Shown one piece after another: positions 16,201 through 25,612 of a DNA stretch of 64,000 nucleotides (position 1 is its first letter; each line of letters starts with the position of its first letter). This DNA comes from Candidatus Poribacteria bacterium (GTDB lineage Bacteria > Poribacteria > WGA-4E > WGA-3G). The translations under genes and the position numbers were made by a program. The stretch lies in NCBI GenBank assembly GCA_022821725.1, contig JAJEDB010000128.1, positions 1 through 64,000 on the forward strand, read 5' to 3'. The notes beneath the pieces are model-generated. The model saw only the letters and a list, made by a program, of their open reading frames with translations. It had not been told where the DNA came from and searched no databases.

Positions 16201-17460
16201 TTCATGTGTCAGCGTGGGACGTTTGGCGAGTAACAACGCCGCAACGCCCGCCACGTGTGGCGACGCCATTGAAGTCCCAGTGAGGAGCCGATATTGGTTA
16301 TGAATCTGCGTGCTGAGAATCACGTTGCCGGGGGCACCGATGTCCACAGATGCCCCAAAATTAGACTGGTAGAACCGTTGCTGATTCTGTTCAGTAGATG
16401 CGACAGCGATGACCTTCCGATAGGCAGCGGGAAAGATCGCGGTCGGCTTCTGCGAGTTGCCGGCGGCGGCGACAAGGATTGCACCCCGGGCATACGCATA
16501 ATCGATTGCGTCCTGAATAACGAAAGAGCGACGTTCACTGCCCCAACTCATATTGACGACGCTCGCGCCGTTATCAACGGCATAGACAATCGCCGCGGCG
16601 GAGTCGTCATCCTGCATCCGAGAACTCCCACCGATTGAGAGTCCAGCGCGTATTGCCATGAGCGGACAGTCCCACGCCACCCCAGCGATACCGATCCCGT
16701 TATCAGGCATAGCACCGGCGATACCCGCGACGTGTGTGCCGTGTCCTTTCTCATCAATCGGCTCGTTATCGCCTTCGAGGTAATCCCCCTCTGCTTGTAA
16801 ATTGGGGGCATCGGTAAAATCCCAGCCGTAAACGTCATCAATGTAACCGTTGCCGTCGTCGTCCACCCCGTTTTCGGGTATCTCGCCCGGGTTTATCCAC
16901 GCCTTGGGTGCCAGATCATCGTGTCTGTAGTCGATACCGGAATCAATAATCGCAATGACAACGTTCCTGTCCCCTTTCTCGAGTGCCCACGCCTGCGGCA
17001 GCTTCATCAATGGGAGGCTCCACTGTTCAGGATACTTCGGATCGTTGGGAACGACTGGATCTGCAAGCGTTGGACGGAGGTAATTATACTCGACAGCCTC
17101 AACGAGTCGACTCTGTTCGTAAATAGCCCTGAGATCCGCAAGCGGTGCATCAGGCGCGAATCGCAACAGATAGGTCCGCTTTAGGTTAGCATTCAACGAT
17201 GGACGCTCGATGTAGGAAAATAACGGGTGTAGGGATTCAACCTTATGCTGGACGTGCAGGATGGAGATTGGGGCGTTCGCCTGCAACCGATCGAGGTCCG
17301 AGGCGGAATCAGGCGTTAAGCGGATGAGCAACTCACCCGGAGTTATGTCGGCAGCGGTGTCCGCGAAAGGCAAGTTCTCCGCTTTCATCGGAGAGAATTC
17401 GGAGCAGATTGCCATTGCTAAAAGTAGGAGGGTTATTGATAAAACCTTGCAGTATTCCAT
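13243..17460 (-). CDS. Large secreted subtilisin-like serine protease with C-terminal sorting-like domain
   Basis: 1405 residues. There is a signal peptide (first about 27 residues), a prodomain-like segment, then an S8 peptidase domain with catalytic Asp173 (IIDSG), His243 (GHGTHVAG) and Ser397 (GTSMASPH). It is followed by Ig-like segments, FG-GAP/VCBS-type repeats with D-x-D-x-D/N-G calcium loops (for example DTDNDGLLE, DFDADGS), a fibronectin-like domain and a C-terminal about 90-residue beta domain (VYPNPVRP .. STGIYIYVLEF). That last domain is of the FlgD-Ig/T9SS-sorting type, suggesting surface export. It carries a double R2 insert (LGVGGVSNP / LGVGGVPNP) and an R3-type insert (TVGAGLLSPST) in the propeller-like region. 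It is translationally coupled to the lipid kinase. Confidence 0.93.
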   Translation of the reverse strand: MEYCKVLSITLLLLAMAICSEFSPMKAENLPFADTAADITPGELLIRLTPDSASDLDRLQANAPISILHVQHKVESLHPLFSYIERPSLNANLKRTYLLRFAPDAPLADLRAIYEQSRLVEAVEYNYLRPTLADPVVPNDPKYPEQWSLPLMKLPQAWALEKGDRNVVIAIIDSGIDYRHDDLAPKAWINPGEIPENGVDDDGNGYIDDVYGWDFTDAPNLQAEGDYLEGDNEPIDEKGHGTHVAGIAGAMPDNGIGIAGVAWDCPLMAIRAGLSIGGSSRMQDDDSAAAIVYAVDNGASVVNMSWGSERRSFVIQDAIDYAYARGAILVAAAGNSQKPTAIFPAAYRKVIAVASTEQNQQRFYQSNFGASVDIGAPGNVILSTQIHNQYRLLTGTSMASPHVAGVAALLLAKRPTLTHEEVRHILISTADPVYQEESEALDERFVGAGTVNAERALLASGVLQARILAPETNSGGADSIHIVGTAGGYKFRSWQLSYGESTVPTQFTPFTQSSNAQKIGETLAVWDTTTVPEGIYTVRLTATATDGQQIHDQVVLSVDRTPPQIISLTATDTLYGERPLTIFTWATDDVTLNTLYYRRKGSLAPFAPIETTDLGVEQFLFLGLERGTYQFFVEAENTTNLKTREDNGGAFYTTEVVAGYISPSGFTEKFLNIPPLHIASVTADFDRDGQLEIVGSPVSSETLDTVGAGLLSPSTILAVYERLPSGRYELAHTLESVEGLSNLEKFVTWAVDDTDNDGLLEVLATDDARTFLIENLGVGGVSNPIENLGVGGVPNPEFPHQIIWETPFLSGGTIADLDGDGHKEIIGADNNNDRLLVYEYDPATRTYLERAVLMNESAGSNVFAQNFAINDFDADGSTELIAADSEGDLFVYESTSIRNTFRLEWQTQLPLEDITQLAMGDLTGDGLPEFVVGGLLSLPDNPSGPLIWKFFVFTHTLNGYAVLSEGTRPATVAIAPHRRNGNSLAIADLEGDGYNRLVIATYPNLYVMQWDGTAMVPLWHRKMAETPALLTAELNQNGFDEFYVNLEEGIYHFESIYATDPNAIDTLKPWNVEARPLTQKVVHVTWDAEENDETDTEQAGQTRHFTVYRAQGEKTQTPTADTYEKVSENLTVTRFLDRRVTKDNTYWYAITTKDKNGNETERTEPVSATPREPPQLIGATYHRPGGDGHPTRFPESEIQIPNGVSTSGNFWVLVTFDRRMDPGIGNENRYVLRAAERIGGVSPVSAIRDRMGRRALLAFDTGSLLEHFGQSLTDTTDQYEITVSNVVDIDENPIRASTQPLEIPLDVIGAAVSDLTQVRVYPNPVRPHAADKGAITFDRLPIGTRIQLFTAGGELLETLNVTDQDHNRKEWWLTSGNTADVSTGIYIYVLEFETEKRIGKIAVIK
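15073..15144 (+). repeat. Double R2 palindromic repeat, in frame in the subtilase
   Basis: Two direct 36-bp units. Each is the 21-bp R2 palindrome (GGGGTTAGRRACCCCTCCCA+C) plus a 15-bp flank encoding IENLG on the minus strand. R2 lies in the opposite orientation relative to the gene compared with 10850-10927, yet frame is kept in both. Confidence 0.9.
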
Positions 17461-17579
17461 AATGAATGGCTATCGGTTATCAGTTATCAGTCTTTAGTTA
17501 AAAGAGGGGTATGAGAGTTTGGACCCCTTTTTGCTGACTACTGAATTATATTAGCATATCACTGAAGAAAAAAACAGCA

Positions 17580-17616
17580 AAAGCCTGTCGTCAGCGTGGA
17601 ACTGATGACAGGCTTT
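17580..17616 (-). terminator. Rho-independent terminator after the binding-protein gene
   Basis: A 15-bp stem (AAAGCCTGTCRTCAG with its complement, one G-T pair) and 7-nt loop. On the minus strand it is followed by TTTTGCTGTTTTTTTC. It ends transcription of the gene at 17641-19893 before the subtilase gene. Confidence 0.85.
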
Positions 17617-17640
17617 GGTTATATTCATCCAATGGTGAGG

Positions 17641-19893
17641 CTATTCAAAGGCTTGAAGTTCCCCATCTTTGATGATAAGAGCGACCGAGTTATAGACGGC
17701 TTCTCCGTTGGGATCAAACGAGAAATCGCCCAAGATCGTCGGGAAATCCATCGTCTGCGCTAATACATCCCGAATCGCGGCGGCATCTGTTGATTGTGCC
17801 TGCATCATCGCGTGTGCGAGGATATGGAGGGTTGCATACGACTGTGCCGCCCACGGGCCAGGCATCGTCCCGTATGTCGCCTGATAATTCTGAATGAAGG
17901 CTTGGTTTCCGGGGGTATCAGCCATATCTGACCACCCGACGAACGTTATCGCGCCCTCAGCGGCGGCACCTACCTGTTGGATTTCAGTCGCTGTCAAATC
18001 AGGAACAATGAGCTGGATAGTGTCGGGAATCCCGAGCTCACCCGCTTGAATGATAATCTGCGTCATCTCTCCTGACAAAGCACCAACAAAGAGGGCATCC
18101 GGTGCCATTTCCATGATATTGGTCAGCTGCGCAGTGAAATCTGTATCGCCGGTTTGGAAGGTTTCCTGTGTCAGAATCTCGACACTGCCCGACTCAAGGG
18201 CTTTCACTATTTCCTCGTTGCTACTCGTGGCGTAAGTATCCGCGGCATCGTATATCGTTGCGACTTTTGTATAGCCGAGTTTCTCATGCGTCGTCATAAC
18301 ACCACTCGGGTTCATTCTATCTACGGCGAGACCGGCGCGGAAGATATAATCCCCAAGTGCGCTCAAACCCGCAGCGGAGGAGACGGAACTAAAAGCGACC
18401 ACCCCATTCTCTTGCGCAACGGGAAAAGCCTCTTTGAGATGTGTTGAGATTGCAACGCCGACGATGGCAGGGACGCCTTGATCCACCAATTTCTGGACAG
18501 CCGCCGTTGTCCCTTCAGCAGTGCTCTGAGCGTCCTCGGTCTTGAAAGTGAGCTGCATGCTCGGTGGCAGGGTCCTATTAATTTCTTCTCGTGCTAACTC
18601 AAATCCTTGTTGCATTTCGATCCCGTAGGCATCGGCGTATTGTCCTGTCAATGACACAGCAACGCCGATGGGAATCGCCGACGCAGCCGGCACCTGAGGG
18701 GCTGTTGCTTCAAAGGCGTGAAGTTCCCCGTCTTTGACCATCAGAACAATCGGGTCATAGACTGCCTCGCCGTTCGGATCAAATGAGAAATTCCCTAAAA
18801 TCGTCGGAAAATCCATGGTCTGTGCTAATGCGTCGCGGATCGCAGCGGGATCTGCCGATTGCGCGTTTGCGATGGCGTTGGCGAGAATATGGAGGGTCGC
18901 ATACGCCTGCGCTGCCCAAAGTTCGGGCTCCATACCGTATTTTGCCTGATAATTCTGGACGAAAGCTTGGCTTCCCGGAGCGGTACTCGCACTTATCCAA
19001 CCGACAGCCGTTATTACACCTTCGGCGGCACCCTCCGCTTTTTGTATCTCGGCTGAGGATAACTCGGCGACAATCACCTGCGTAGCGTCGGGGATACCCA
19101 GCGTGTGTCCTTGCTTGAGAATGAGAGGTATCTGTGGTGCCAGTGTAGAGACAAAGAGGGCATCAGGTGCGAGGTCCACTATATTCGTGAGCTGCGTAGA
19201 AAAATCGGTGTCGCCGGTTTGGACGGTTTCCTGTGCCAGAATCTCGATGCCACTCGCCTCAAGGGTTTTCACTATCTCTTCGTTGCTGCTGGTGGCGTAG
19301 GCATCCGCGGCATCATAGATCGTCGCGACTTTTGTATAGCCAAGTTGCTGGTGCGTTGCTGTTACCATGCCCGGCATGATCACATTTGTAGCGAGCCCGG
19401 TGCGGAAGATATAATCCCCAAGACTGCTTAAACCCGCGGCGGAGGAGATCGGACTAAAAGCGACCACCCCATTCTCCTGTGCAATAGGAAACGCCTCTTT
19501 GAGATGCGATGAGATACCGATACCGATGATGGCAGGGACCCCTTGATCCACCAATTGCTGGACAGCGGCAACTCCGCCCGCTGCAGTGCTCTGAGCGTCC
19601 ACCTCGATGAACATGATGTTCCCATGGTCGTGCGTCATGATGTGCGCATGGCTGTGCATATTAATCTCTTCGCGTGCCAACTCAAGACCACGTTTCATTG
19701 GAAGTCCATAAGGGTCGGCGTATTCCCCCGTCAAAGCCACGGCGATGCCGATGGGAATCGTTCCCTCCATCATTTCAGGCATTTCCGTTTTGGCATCAGG
19801 CACCATCGGTGCCATCTTTTCACAACCGGAAAGTCCGACAACTAAGGCAACAATTGCGAATACAAACGCGAAGGTTGCAATTTTCTGATACAT
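17641..19893 (-). CDS. Lipoprotein with two tandem LivJ-type substrate-binding domains
   Basis: 750 residues. A type II signal (LVVGLSGC, lipidated Cys24) is followed by two full Peripla_BP_6 domains, about 45-395 and 405-750. They begin IPIGIAVALTGEYAD and IPIGVAVSLTGQYAD and share long near-identical stretches (YTKVATIYDAADAYATSSN, QTMDFPTILG). Such proteins normally carry one domain and deliver branched-chain amino acids, amides or similar ligands to an ABC permease; no permease gene is nearby. Domain 1 has a His-rich loop (HSHAHIMTHDHGN) missing from domain 2, which could bind metal. An internal gene duplication is clear from the DNA as well. AAGGAG precedes the ATG; a promoter is at 20080-20108. 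Confidence 0.9.
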   Translation of the reverse strand: MYQKIATFAFVFAIVALVVGLSGCEKMAPMVPDAKTEMPEMMEGTIPIGIAVALTGEYADPYGLPMKRGLELAREEINMHSHAHIMTHDHGNIMFIEVDAQSTAAGGVAAVQQLVDQGVPAIIGIGISSHLKEAFPIAQENGVVAFSPISSAAGLSSLGDYIFRTGLATNVIMPGMVTATHQQLGYTKVATIYDAADAYATSSNEEIVKTLEASGIEILAQETVQTGDTDFSTQLTNIVDLAPDALFVSTLAPQIPLILKQGHTLGIPDATQVIVAELSSAEIQKAEGAAEGVITAVGWISASTAPGSQAFVQNYQAKYGMEPELWAAQAYATLHILANAIANAQSADPAAIRDALAQTMDFPTILGNFSFDPNGEAVYDPIVLMVKDGELHAFEATAPQVPAASAIPIGVAVSLTGQYADAYGIEMQQGFELAREEINRTLPPSMQLTFKTEDAQSTAEGTTAAVQKLVDQGVPAIVGVAISTHLKEAFPVAQENGVVAFSSVSSAAGLSALGDYIFRAGLAVDRMNPSGVMTTHEKLGYTKVATIYDAADTYATSSNEEIVKALESGSVEILTQETFQTGDTDFTAQLTNIMEMAPDALFVGALSGEMTQIIIQAGELGIPDTIQLIVPDLTATEIQQVGAAAEGAITFVGWSDMADTPGNQAFIQNYQATYGTMPGPWAAQSYATLHILAHAMMQAQSTDAAAIRDVLAQTMDFPTILGDFSFDPNGEAVYNSVALIIKDGELQAFE

Positions 19894-20079
19894 GCTGAAT
19901 CTCCTTTATTTTAAATGAAAATTTGAACCGGGCACAACGAAAACGCCACCGCCCGCAACCAGATGCGTTGTCATCAGAGAGAAAAGATTTTGTATTAAGC
20001 CCGTATTGATACCCAAAACCGCTTTGGAGATCAAACACCGGAAGACAACGTTCTGGCGTAGAAAAATTAATCGTTGTTC

Positions 20080-20108
20080 ATTATTTCATGGTTAGAAACT
20101 ATTGTCAA
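20080..20108 (-). promoter_or_regulatory. sigma70-type promoter for the tandem binding protein
   Basis: On the minus strand TTGACA and AATAAT with a 17-nt spacer, about 185 nt upstream of the start codon. It is back to back with the promoter at 20143-20171. The remainder of 19894-20080 shows no gene. Confidence 0.55.
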
Positions 20109-20142
20109 GAAAAAAGTATCTCTGCTTGGATAATTTTTCTCC

Positions 20143-20171
20143 TTGACATCTATCTAAGCGTCCTCTAAAAT
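20143..20171 (+). promoter_or_regulatory. sigma70-type promoter for the sulfatase
   Basis: TTGACA, 17 nt, TAAAAT, 48 bp before the sulfatase start codon. Confidence 0.7.
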
Positions 20172-20186
20172 TAAAAAAAGTGCACA

Positions 20187-20218
20187 GCCTGAAACGAAAT
20201 GGAAAGGAAAATTAAAAA
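20187..20218 (+). repeat. Shortened R1 repeat supplying the sulfatase ribosome-binding site
   Basis: It reads GCCTGAAACGAAATGGA joined directly to AAGGAAAATTAAAAA, i.e. both R1 ends with the middle missing. The sulfatase ATG follows immediately, so the AAGGA of the repeat sits at Shine-Dalgarno distance. Confidence 0.6.
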
Positions 20219-21586
20219 ATGCCACAAAGTGATACAAATCAACCGAATGTTATCGTCTTTTTCACCGACCAGCAACGCTGGGACACCTCCGGTTTACACG
20301 GCAATCCACTGGACTTAATGCCCAATTTTGACCGGATGGCACAGCAGGGGACACATGTCCGTCGCTCCTTTACATGCCAACCCGTCTGTGGACCCGCCCG
20401 CTCCTGTCTACAAACCGGATTATACGCCACGCGCACTGGCTGCTTCCGAAACGGGATCCCATTATCCCCCAACCTCAAGACCCTCGCACACCACTTCGGG
20501 GAGGCGGGCTACGCCACCGGATACATCGGCAAATGGCATCTCTATAGCGGCGGCACCGGTCCCGGACCTGTGCCGGCTGCGCATCGCGGCGGGTATGACG
20601 ACTGGTTAGCGTCCAACGTTCTTGAATTCACTTCCGATGCGTATCAAACGACGCTCTACGATAACGACAATAATCCTGTCGACCTTCCCGGCTATCGCGT
20701 AGACGCGCTCACGGATGCGGTGATCCGTTACGTTGATCGGCATCAGAACGAACCGTTTTATCTCTTTACGTCATACATTGAACCCCATCACCAGAACCAT
20801 CTGGATGATTATCCGCCACCGGACGGATATCGGGAACGGTATGCTGGGAAATGGATACCCCCGGATCTCGCCGCGCTCGGGGGTTCGACGCATCAACACT
20901 TGGGGGGCTACTACGGTATGGTGAAAAGGCTTGACGAGGCACTCGGTCGACTGCTTGATGCCCTCAAGAGCCTCCACCTGCTTGAGAATACTGTCATTCT
21001 CTTTACCTCTGACCACGGGTGTCATTTCAAGACCCGCAACGGTGAATACAAACGCTCATGCCACGAGAGTTCCATCCGGGTCCCGACGGCGTTCCACGGT
21101 CCCGGATTCATCGGGGGTGGGCAGGTCCAGGAACTTGTGAGTCTTGTGGATCTCCCGCCGACGCTCTTGGATGCCGCCGGATTGGACGTTCCAGGTGAGA
21201 TGCAGGGCAAATCCATTCTGCCCCTGCTACGTGGCGAAACAGATGACTGGCAAGAGGAGGTTTTCGTCCAGATCAGTGAGGCGCAGGTCGGGCGTGCCGT
21301 CCGGACGCACCGATGGAAATACGGCGTGGATGCCCCGCATAAAAATGGCGGCTCGGATGCCGGGTCAGACCGGTATGTCGAGCAGTATCTCTACGATCTC
21401 CACGCGGATCCCTACGAGTTACGGAATCTTATCGGATTGCAATCGCACGAAATTGTCACAGCGGTCATGCGGGAGCGGCTCATTCGTCGGATGTTAGAGG
21501 TAGGTGAAGATGCACCCACAATCGAACCCGCACCCACGCAGAGAAGTGGACAACGCAGTGTCTCCGAAGCAGAGGCAAGGCGTTAA
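20219..21586 (+). CDS. Type I sulfatase (FGly-dependent)
   Basis: It hydrolyses a sulfate ester, most likely on a sulfated polysaccharide or small organic sulfate. It has 455 residues. The N-terminal PNVIVFFTDQQRWD carries the metal-binding Asp pair, and the activation motif is Cys57-G-P-A-R61 (CxPxR), where Cys is converted to formylglycine. FTSDHG supplies further metal ligands. There is no signal peptide, so it is probably cytoplasmic unless exported otherwise. It is not adjacent to a formylglycine-generating enzyme. It is followed after about 105 bp by a separate promoter, so it seems monocistronic. Confidence 0.93.
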   Translation: MPQSDTNQPNVIVFFTDQQRWDTSGLHGNPLDLMPNFDRMAQQGTHVRRSFTCQPVCGPARSCLQTGLYATRTGCFRNGIPLSPNLKTLAHHFGEAGYATGYIGKWHLYSGGTGPGPVPAAHRGGYDDWLASNVLEFTSDAYQTTLYDNDNNPVDLPGYRVDALTDAVIRYVDRHQNEPFYLFTSYIEPHHQNHLDDYPPPDGYRERYAGKWIPPDLAALGGSTHQHLGGYYGMVKRLDEALGRLLDALKSLHLLENTVILFTSDHGCHFKTRNGEYKRSCHESSIRVPTAFHGPGFIGGGQVQELVSLVDLPPTLLDAAGLDVPGEMQGKSILPLLRGETDDWQEEVFVQISEAQVGRAVRTHRWKYGVDAPHKNGGSDAGSDRYVEQYLYDLHADPYELRNLIGLQSHEIVTAVMRERLIRRMLEVGEDAPTIEPAPTQRSGQRSVSEAEARR

Positions 21587-21629
21587 TGCCCTGGATGTGG
21601 GTATCACACGCCCCGCACGCGCATGGCAC

Positions 21630-21658
21630 TTGACATCTCTCCAAAAGTCTGCTAAAAT
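21630..21658 (+). promoter_or_regulatory. sigma70-type promoter
   Basis: TTGACA, 17 nt, TAAAAT, 33 bp before the GTG start of the small membrane protein at 21692. Confidence 0.7.
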
Positions 21659-21691
21659 TGACAAGAATCAGCACAAAAAAGGAGACACCCC

Positions 21692-22123
21692 GTGAAACGC
21701 CTCATTCTTTTCGCACTCCTCTTTTCCGCATTTGCGGTCCCAGCACTCGGTGAATTAACAGATGCTGACTTAGATAAGATCCGCTTAATCGTCAACAAGG
21801 TTGTCAAAGCAGAGATCGCTACAGTCAAACAAGACCTCAAAGCAGAGATCGCTACAGTCAAGCAAGACCTCAGAGAACAGATCGCCGATTCGGAGAAAAA
21901 CGTGAGAACGGATATTGACATACAAAGCGAGGGGATACACAAACAGATTGCCCTCTTGACGAATTTCGTCTATGCCCTCATCGCCCTCATTGTCGCTGCC
22001 ATTGCCATCCCACAGGTCATCTTGACATGGCGAAGTAGCAGAGATAACCAACAGCAACGCATTAATCAGGAGCTCCGAGCAGAGATCGAAACCCTCAAAC
22101 GACAGCAGAGCGTTCATCCCTGA
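21692..22123 (+). CDS. Small exported coiled-coil membrane protein, function unknown
   Basis: 143 residues from a GTG start with AAGGAG 8 nt upstream. It has a cleavable signal peptide (first 20 residues, ending ALG), then a charged helical region with an exact 11-residue tandem repeat (AEIATVKQDLK / AEIATVKQDLR, 33 bp at the DNA level). Next comes a hydrophobic segment of about 23 residues (LTNFVYALIALIVAAIAIP) and a second charged coil. The layout predicts a periplasmic coiled coil anchored by one membrane helix with a short cytoplasmic tail. I do not recognise the family. It is followed closely by the enolase-superfamily gene and may share its transcript. Confidence 0.8.
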   Translation: MKRLILFALLFSAFAVPALGELTDADLDKIRLIVNKVVKAEIATVKQDLKAEIATVKQDLREQIADSEKNVRTDIDIQSEGIHKQIALLTNFVYALIALIVAAIAIPQVILTWRSSRDNQQQRINQELRAEIETLKRQQSVHP

Positions 22124-22183
22124 CACACGGAGCCTCCAACAGTGTTATGTTATACGGATAAGCAAAGGACCCTCATTAAAAAC

Positions 22184-23329
22184 ATGAAAATTACAGATGT
22201 TAAAACCCTGGTCATGGGAACCAGTTGGCGCAACCTAACGTTCGTGAAAGTTGAAACCGACGAAGGCTTAACGGGTGTCAGTGAAGTGCGGATGAACAAC
22301 CGCACGGATGCACTCGTTGCCTATATTGATGGTGCGAAACGCCGACATGTCATTGGCAGCGATCCGTTCAACACCGAGGACCTCTATCAACGCCTGTTCC
22401 GCGACGACTATGGTCGCGCGGGTGAGATCGTCGCAACCGGTATCAGTGTGATTGAAATTGCATGCTGGGATATTATCGGTAAAGCCGTGAACCAGCCCGT
22501 CTACCGCTTACTCGGCGGTGCCTGCCGCGATAAGATCAAAGCGTATGCCAACGGCTGGTATCGGGTTGAACGCTCACCCGAAGAATTTCACGCCGCCGCC
22601 AAACGTGTCCTCGAAAAAGGCTATCGCGCCCTCAAGTTCGACCCGTTCGGTGCTGGGTATTATGAGCTCTCTTATGAAGAGAAGTTGAAATCCGTTGCAC
22701 TCGTCGAAGCCGTCCGGGATGCCGTCGGACCCGATGTCGAAATTCTTGTTGAGATGCATGGGCGTTTTAGCCCGTATATGGCAATCGAGATTTCTGCAGA
22801 ATTGGAGAAATTCCAACCGAGTTGGGTTGAGGAACCTGTCCCACCGGACAACATCGCGGCACTTGCCAAAGCCGCAGAGAAAATTAACCTCCCCGTCGCT
22901 ACGGGGGAGCGGCTCCACAACAAATATGAATACCGGGAATTGATTAACTTACAAGCCGCGGATATCCTACAGCCCGACATTACCCAGACAGGCGGATTCT
23001 TAGAAACCAAGAAAATCGCGGCGATGGGCGATATGTGTTATATGACGGTGGCACCGCATAACGTCGGTGGACCCGTCTCCACAGCAACCGCCTTGCACTT
23101 TGCGGCGTGTACCACTAACTTTAAAATTCAGGAACATTTCAACGATTTCTCTGAAGCGTGGGTGAAAGCGGCTGCCACGGGGTGTCCCGAAGTCATTGAC
23201 GGCTATTTCAGTCTGCCCGATGGCCCCGGACTCGGTATGGAACTGAATGAAGACCTCATCGCTGAACATCCGTATCGCGAAGGTTCATTCAATCTCTTTG
23301 AGGACGACTGGCACAAACGGGAGTATTAA
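22184..23329 (+). CDS. Mandelate racemase/enolase superfamily dehydratase
   Basis: 381 residues from the ATG at 22184, chosen because MKITDVKTLVMG is the usual N-terminus; an upstream in-frame ATG at 22142 adds unrelated residues. The capping domain is followed by a barrel with ALKFDPFG, a metal site around EMHGRF, VEEPVPPDN and TGERLHN, and the late PHNVGGPVST. This arrangement fits the MR subgroup of sugar-acid dehydratases (DgoD/galactarate-type) that abstract a proton alpha to a carboxylate with Mg. The exact substrate cannot be read from sequence. It is followed 4 bp later by the retropepsin-like gene. Confidence 0.9.
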   Translation: MKITDVKTLVMGTSWRNLTFVKVETDEGLTGVSEVRMNNRTDALVAYIDGAKRRHVIGSDPFNTEDLYQRLFRDDYGRAGEIVATGISVIEIACWDIIGKAVNQPVYRLLGGACRDKIKAYANGWYRVERSPEEFHAAAKRVLEKGYRALKFDPFGAGYYELSYEEKLKSVALVEAVRDAVGPDVEILVEMHGRFSPYMAIEISAELEKFQPSWVEEPVPPDNIAALAKAAEKINLPVATGERLHNKYEYRELINLQAADILQPDITQTGGFLETKKIAAMGDMCYMTVAPHNVGGPVSTATALHFAACTTNFKIQEHFNDFSEAWVKAAATGCPEVIDGYFSLPDGPGLGMELNEDLIAEHPYREGSFNLFEDDWHKREY

Positions 23330-23333
23330 GAAC

Positions 23334-23747
23334 ATGAGACATACCACAGAAATCGAACTCGCAAATCTCGAAGATGTGGCTTTAGCAAACAGAGGCGTTA
23401 TCAGTCCTGAAGAGGTTCGCCGCGTTACCATTAAAGACGCACTCGTTGATACCGGTGCAACACGGCTCTGCTTACCGGAACCGGTCATCGAACACCTCGG
23501 CTTGACACCCTTCGGTAACGCGCGGGCAAGAACCGCGGCTGGCATCGTAGACCGGATCATTTATTCAGAAGTCCGGTTTACGATATTAGAGCGGGAAGGG
23601 TCGCTCCCCGTAACCAACCTGCCCGCCGATGCCCCTGTCCTTGTTGGGCACATGGTCTTAGAACAATTGGACCTCTGCTTAGATATCAGGAAAGGGCTCA
23701 TCTATAATCCAGACCACGGGGACGACTGGATTGAAGATGCATGGTAA
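23334..23747 (+). CDS. Retropepsin-like aspartic protease domain protein, copy 1
   Basis: 137 residues with the catalytic-type motif ALVDTGATRLCLP (D-T-G-A), then an ILERE strand and the second hydrophobic-glycine segment VLVGHMVLEQLDLCLDI. One such domain is half of a pepsin, so it would need to dimerise. The ATG at 23334 follows the previous stop by 4 bp; a longer frame reaches into that gene but lacks a site. It is a clear paralogue of 25162-25584 on the other side of lysA. The family (gag-asp-like, clan AA) is recognisable; substrate and role are not known. There is no signal peptide. Confidence 0.85.
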   Translation: MRHTTEIELANLEDVALANRGVISPEEVRRVTIKDALVDTGATRLCLPEPVIEHLGLTPFGNARARTAAGIVDRIIYSEVRFTILEREGSLPVTNLPADAPVLVGHMVLEQLDLCLDIRKGLIYNPDHGDDWIEDAW

Positions 23748-23830
23748 CCGCACCCCGGTCCCGGGAGGTGCTTTCACCGAACCGCACAGGGCATCTCTAC
23801 AAAATTACCCAATGAAATGAGGCATCGTAA

Positions 23831-25078
<1,248 letters not shown>

Positions 25079-25161
25079 ATCCTACTGGAGTGCCGGTAGT
25101 ATAATGGCATAAATTTGGAAAGTCAGGATATATTCACAGTTTCTGTTACAGGAGAACAAAA

Positions 25162-25584
25162 ATGAGACATACAGCAAGAATCGACCTCGCAAATAACGAT
25201 GAACTAGTTGCAGTAAAATTGGGCATTATGAATCCGGAAGATGTGAAGCGAATTACCGTCGAAGATGCACTCGTCGATACGGGGGCAACACGATTAGGTC
25301 TACCGCCATCCCTTATTGAACAACTCGGCTTAACACCGTTCCGCAGTGAACCGGTCCGAACAGTTAACGGGATCACAGAATTATGGATTTATTCACCGGT
25401 CCAATTTACACTTTTGGAACGTGAAAGCATCACCACCGTCATGGGTGTCCCTGAAGGCACGCCTGTTCTTATCGGACATATCCTATTAGAAGATCTTGAT
25501 CTTTGCCTTGACATCAAGAAGGGATTGATCTATAATCCTGCCCATGATGGTGAATGGATGTCAGAGCTCTATTCGTTACAGTAG
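25162..25584 (+). CDS. Retropepsin-like aspartic protease domain protein, copy 2
   Basis: 140 residues, paralogous along its full length to the protein at 23334-23747: both start MRHTxxIxLAN and both have ALVDTGATRL, IEQLGLTPF and LDLCLDIKKGLIYNP. AGGAG lies 7 nt before the ATG. The second copy has GVPEGTPVLIGHILLE in the hydrophobic-Gly segment. The gene ends 28 bp before the convergent hydrolase. It probably acts as a homodimer, or a heterodimer with copy 1. Confidence 0.85.
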   Translation: MRHTARIDLANNDELVAVKLGIMNPEDVKRITVEDALVDTGATRLGLPPSLIEQLGLTPFRSEPVRTVNGITELWIYSPVQFTLLERESITTVMGVPEGTPVLIGHILLEDLDLCLDIKKGLIYNPAHDGEWMSELYSLQ

Positions 25585-25612
25585 TCGGCACACAGGGTGT
25601 ACCTGCTACCTT

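Noticed and set aside
25081..25115. TATAAT-like box before the second retropepsin gene
   Set aside because: No acceptable -35 at 16-18 nt; not called as a promoter.
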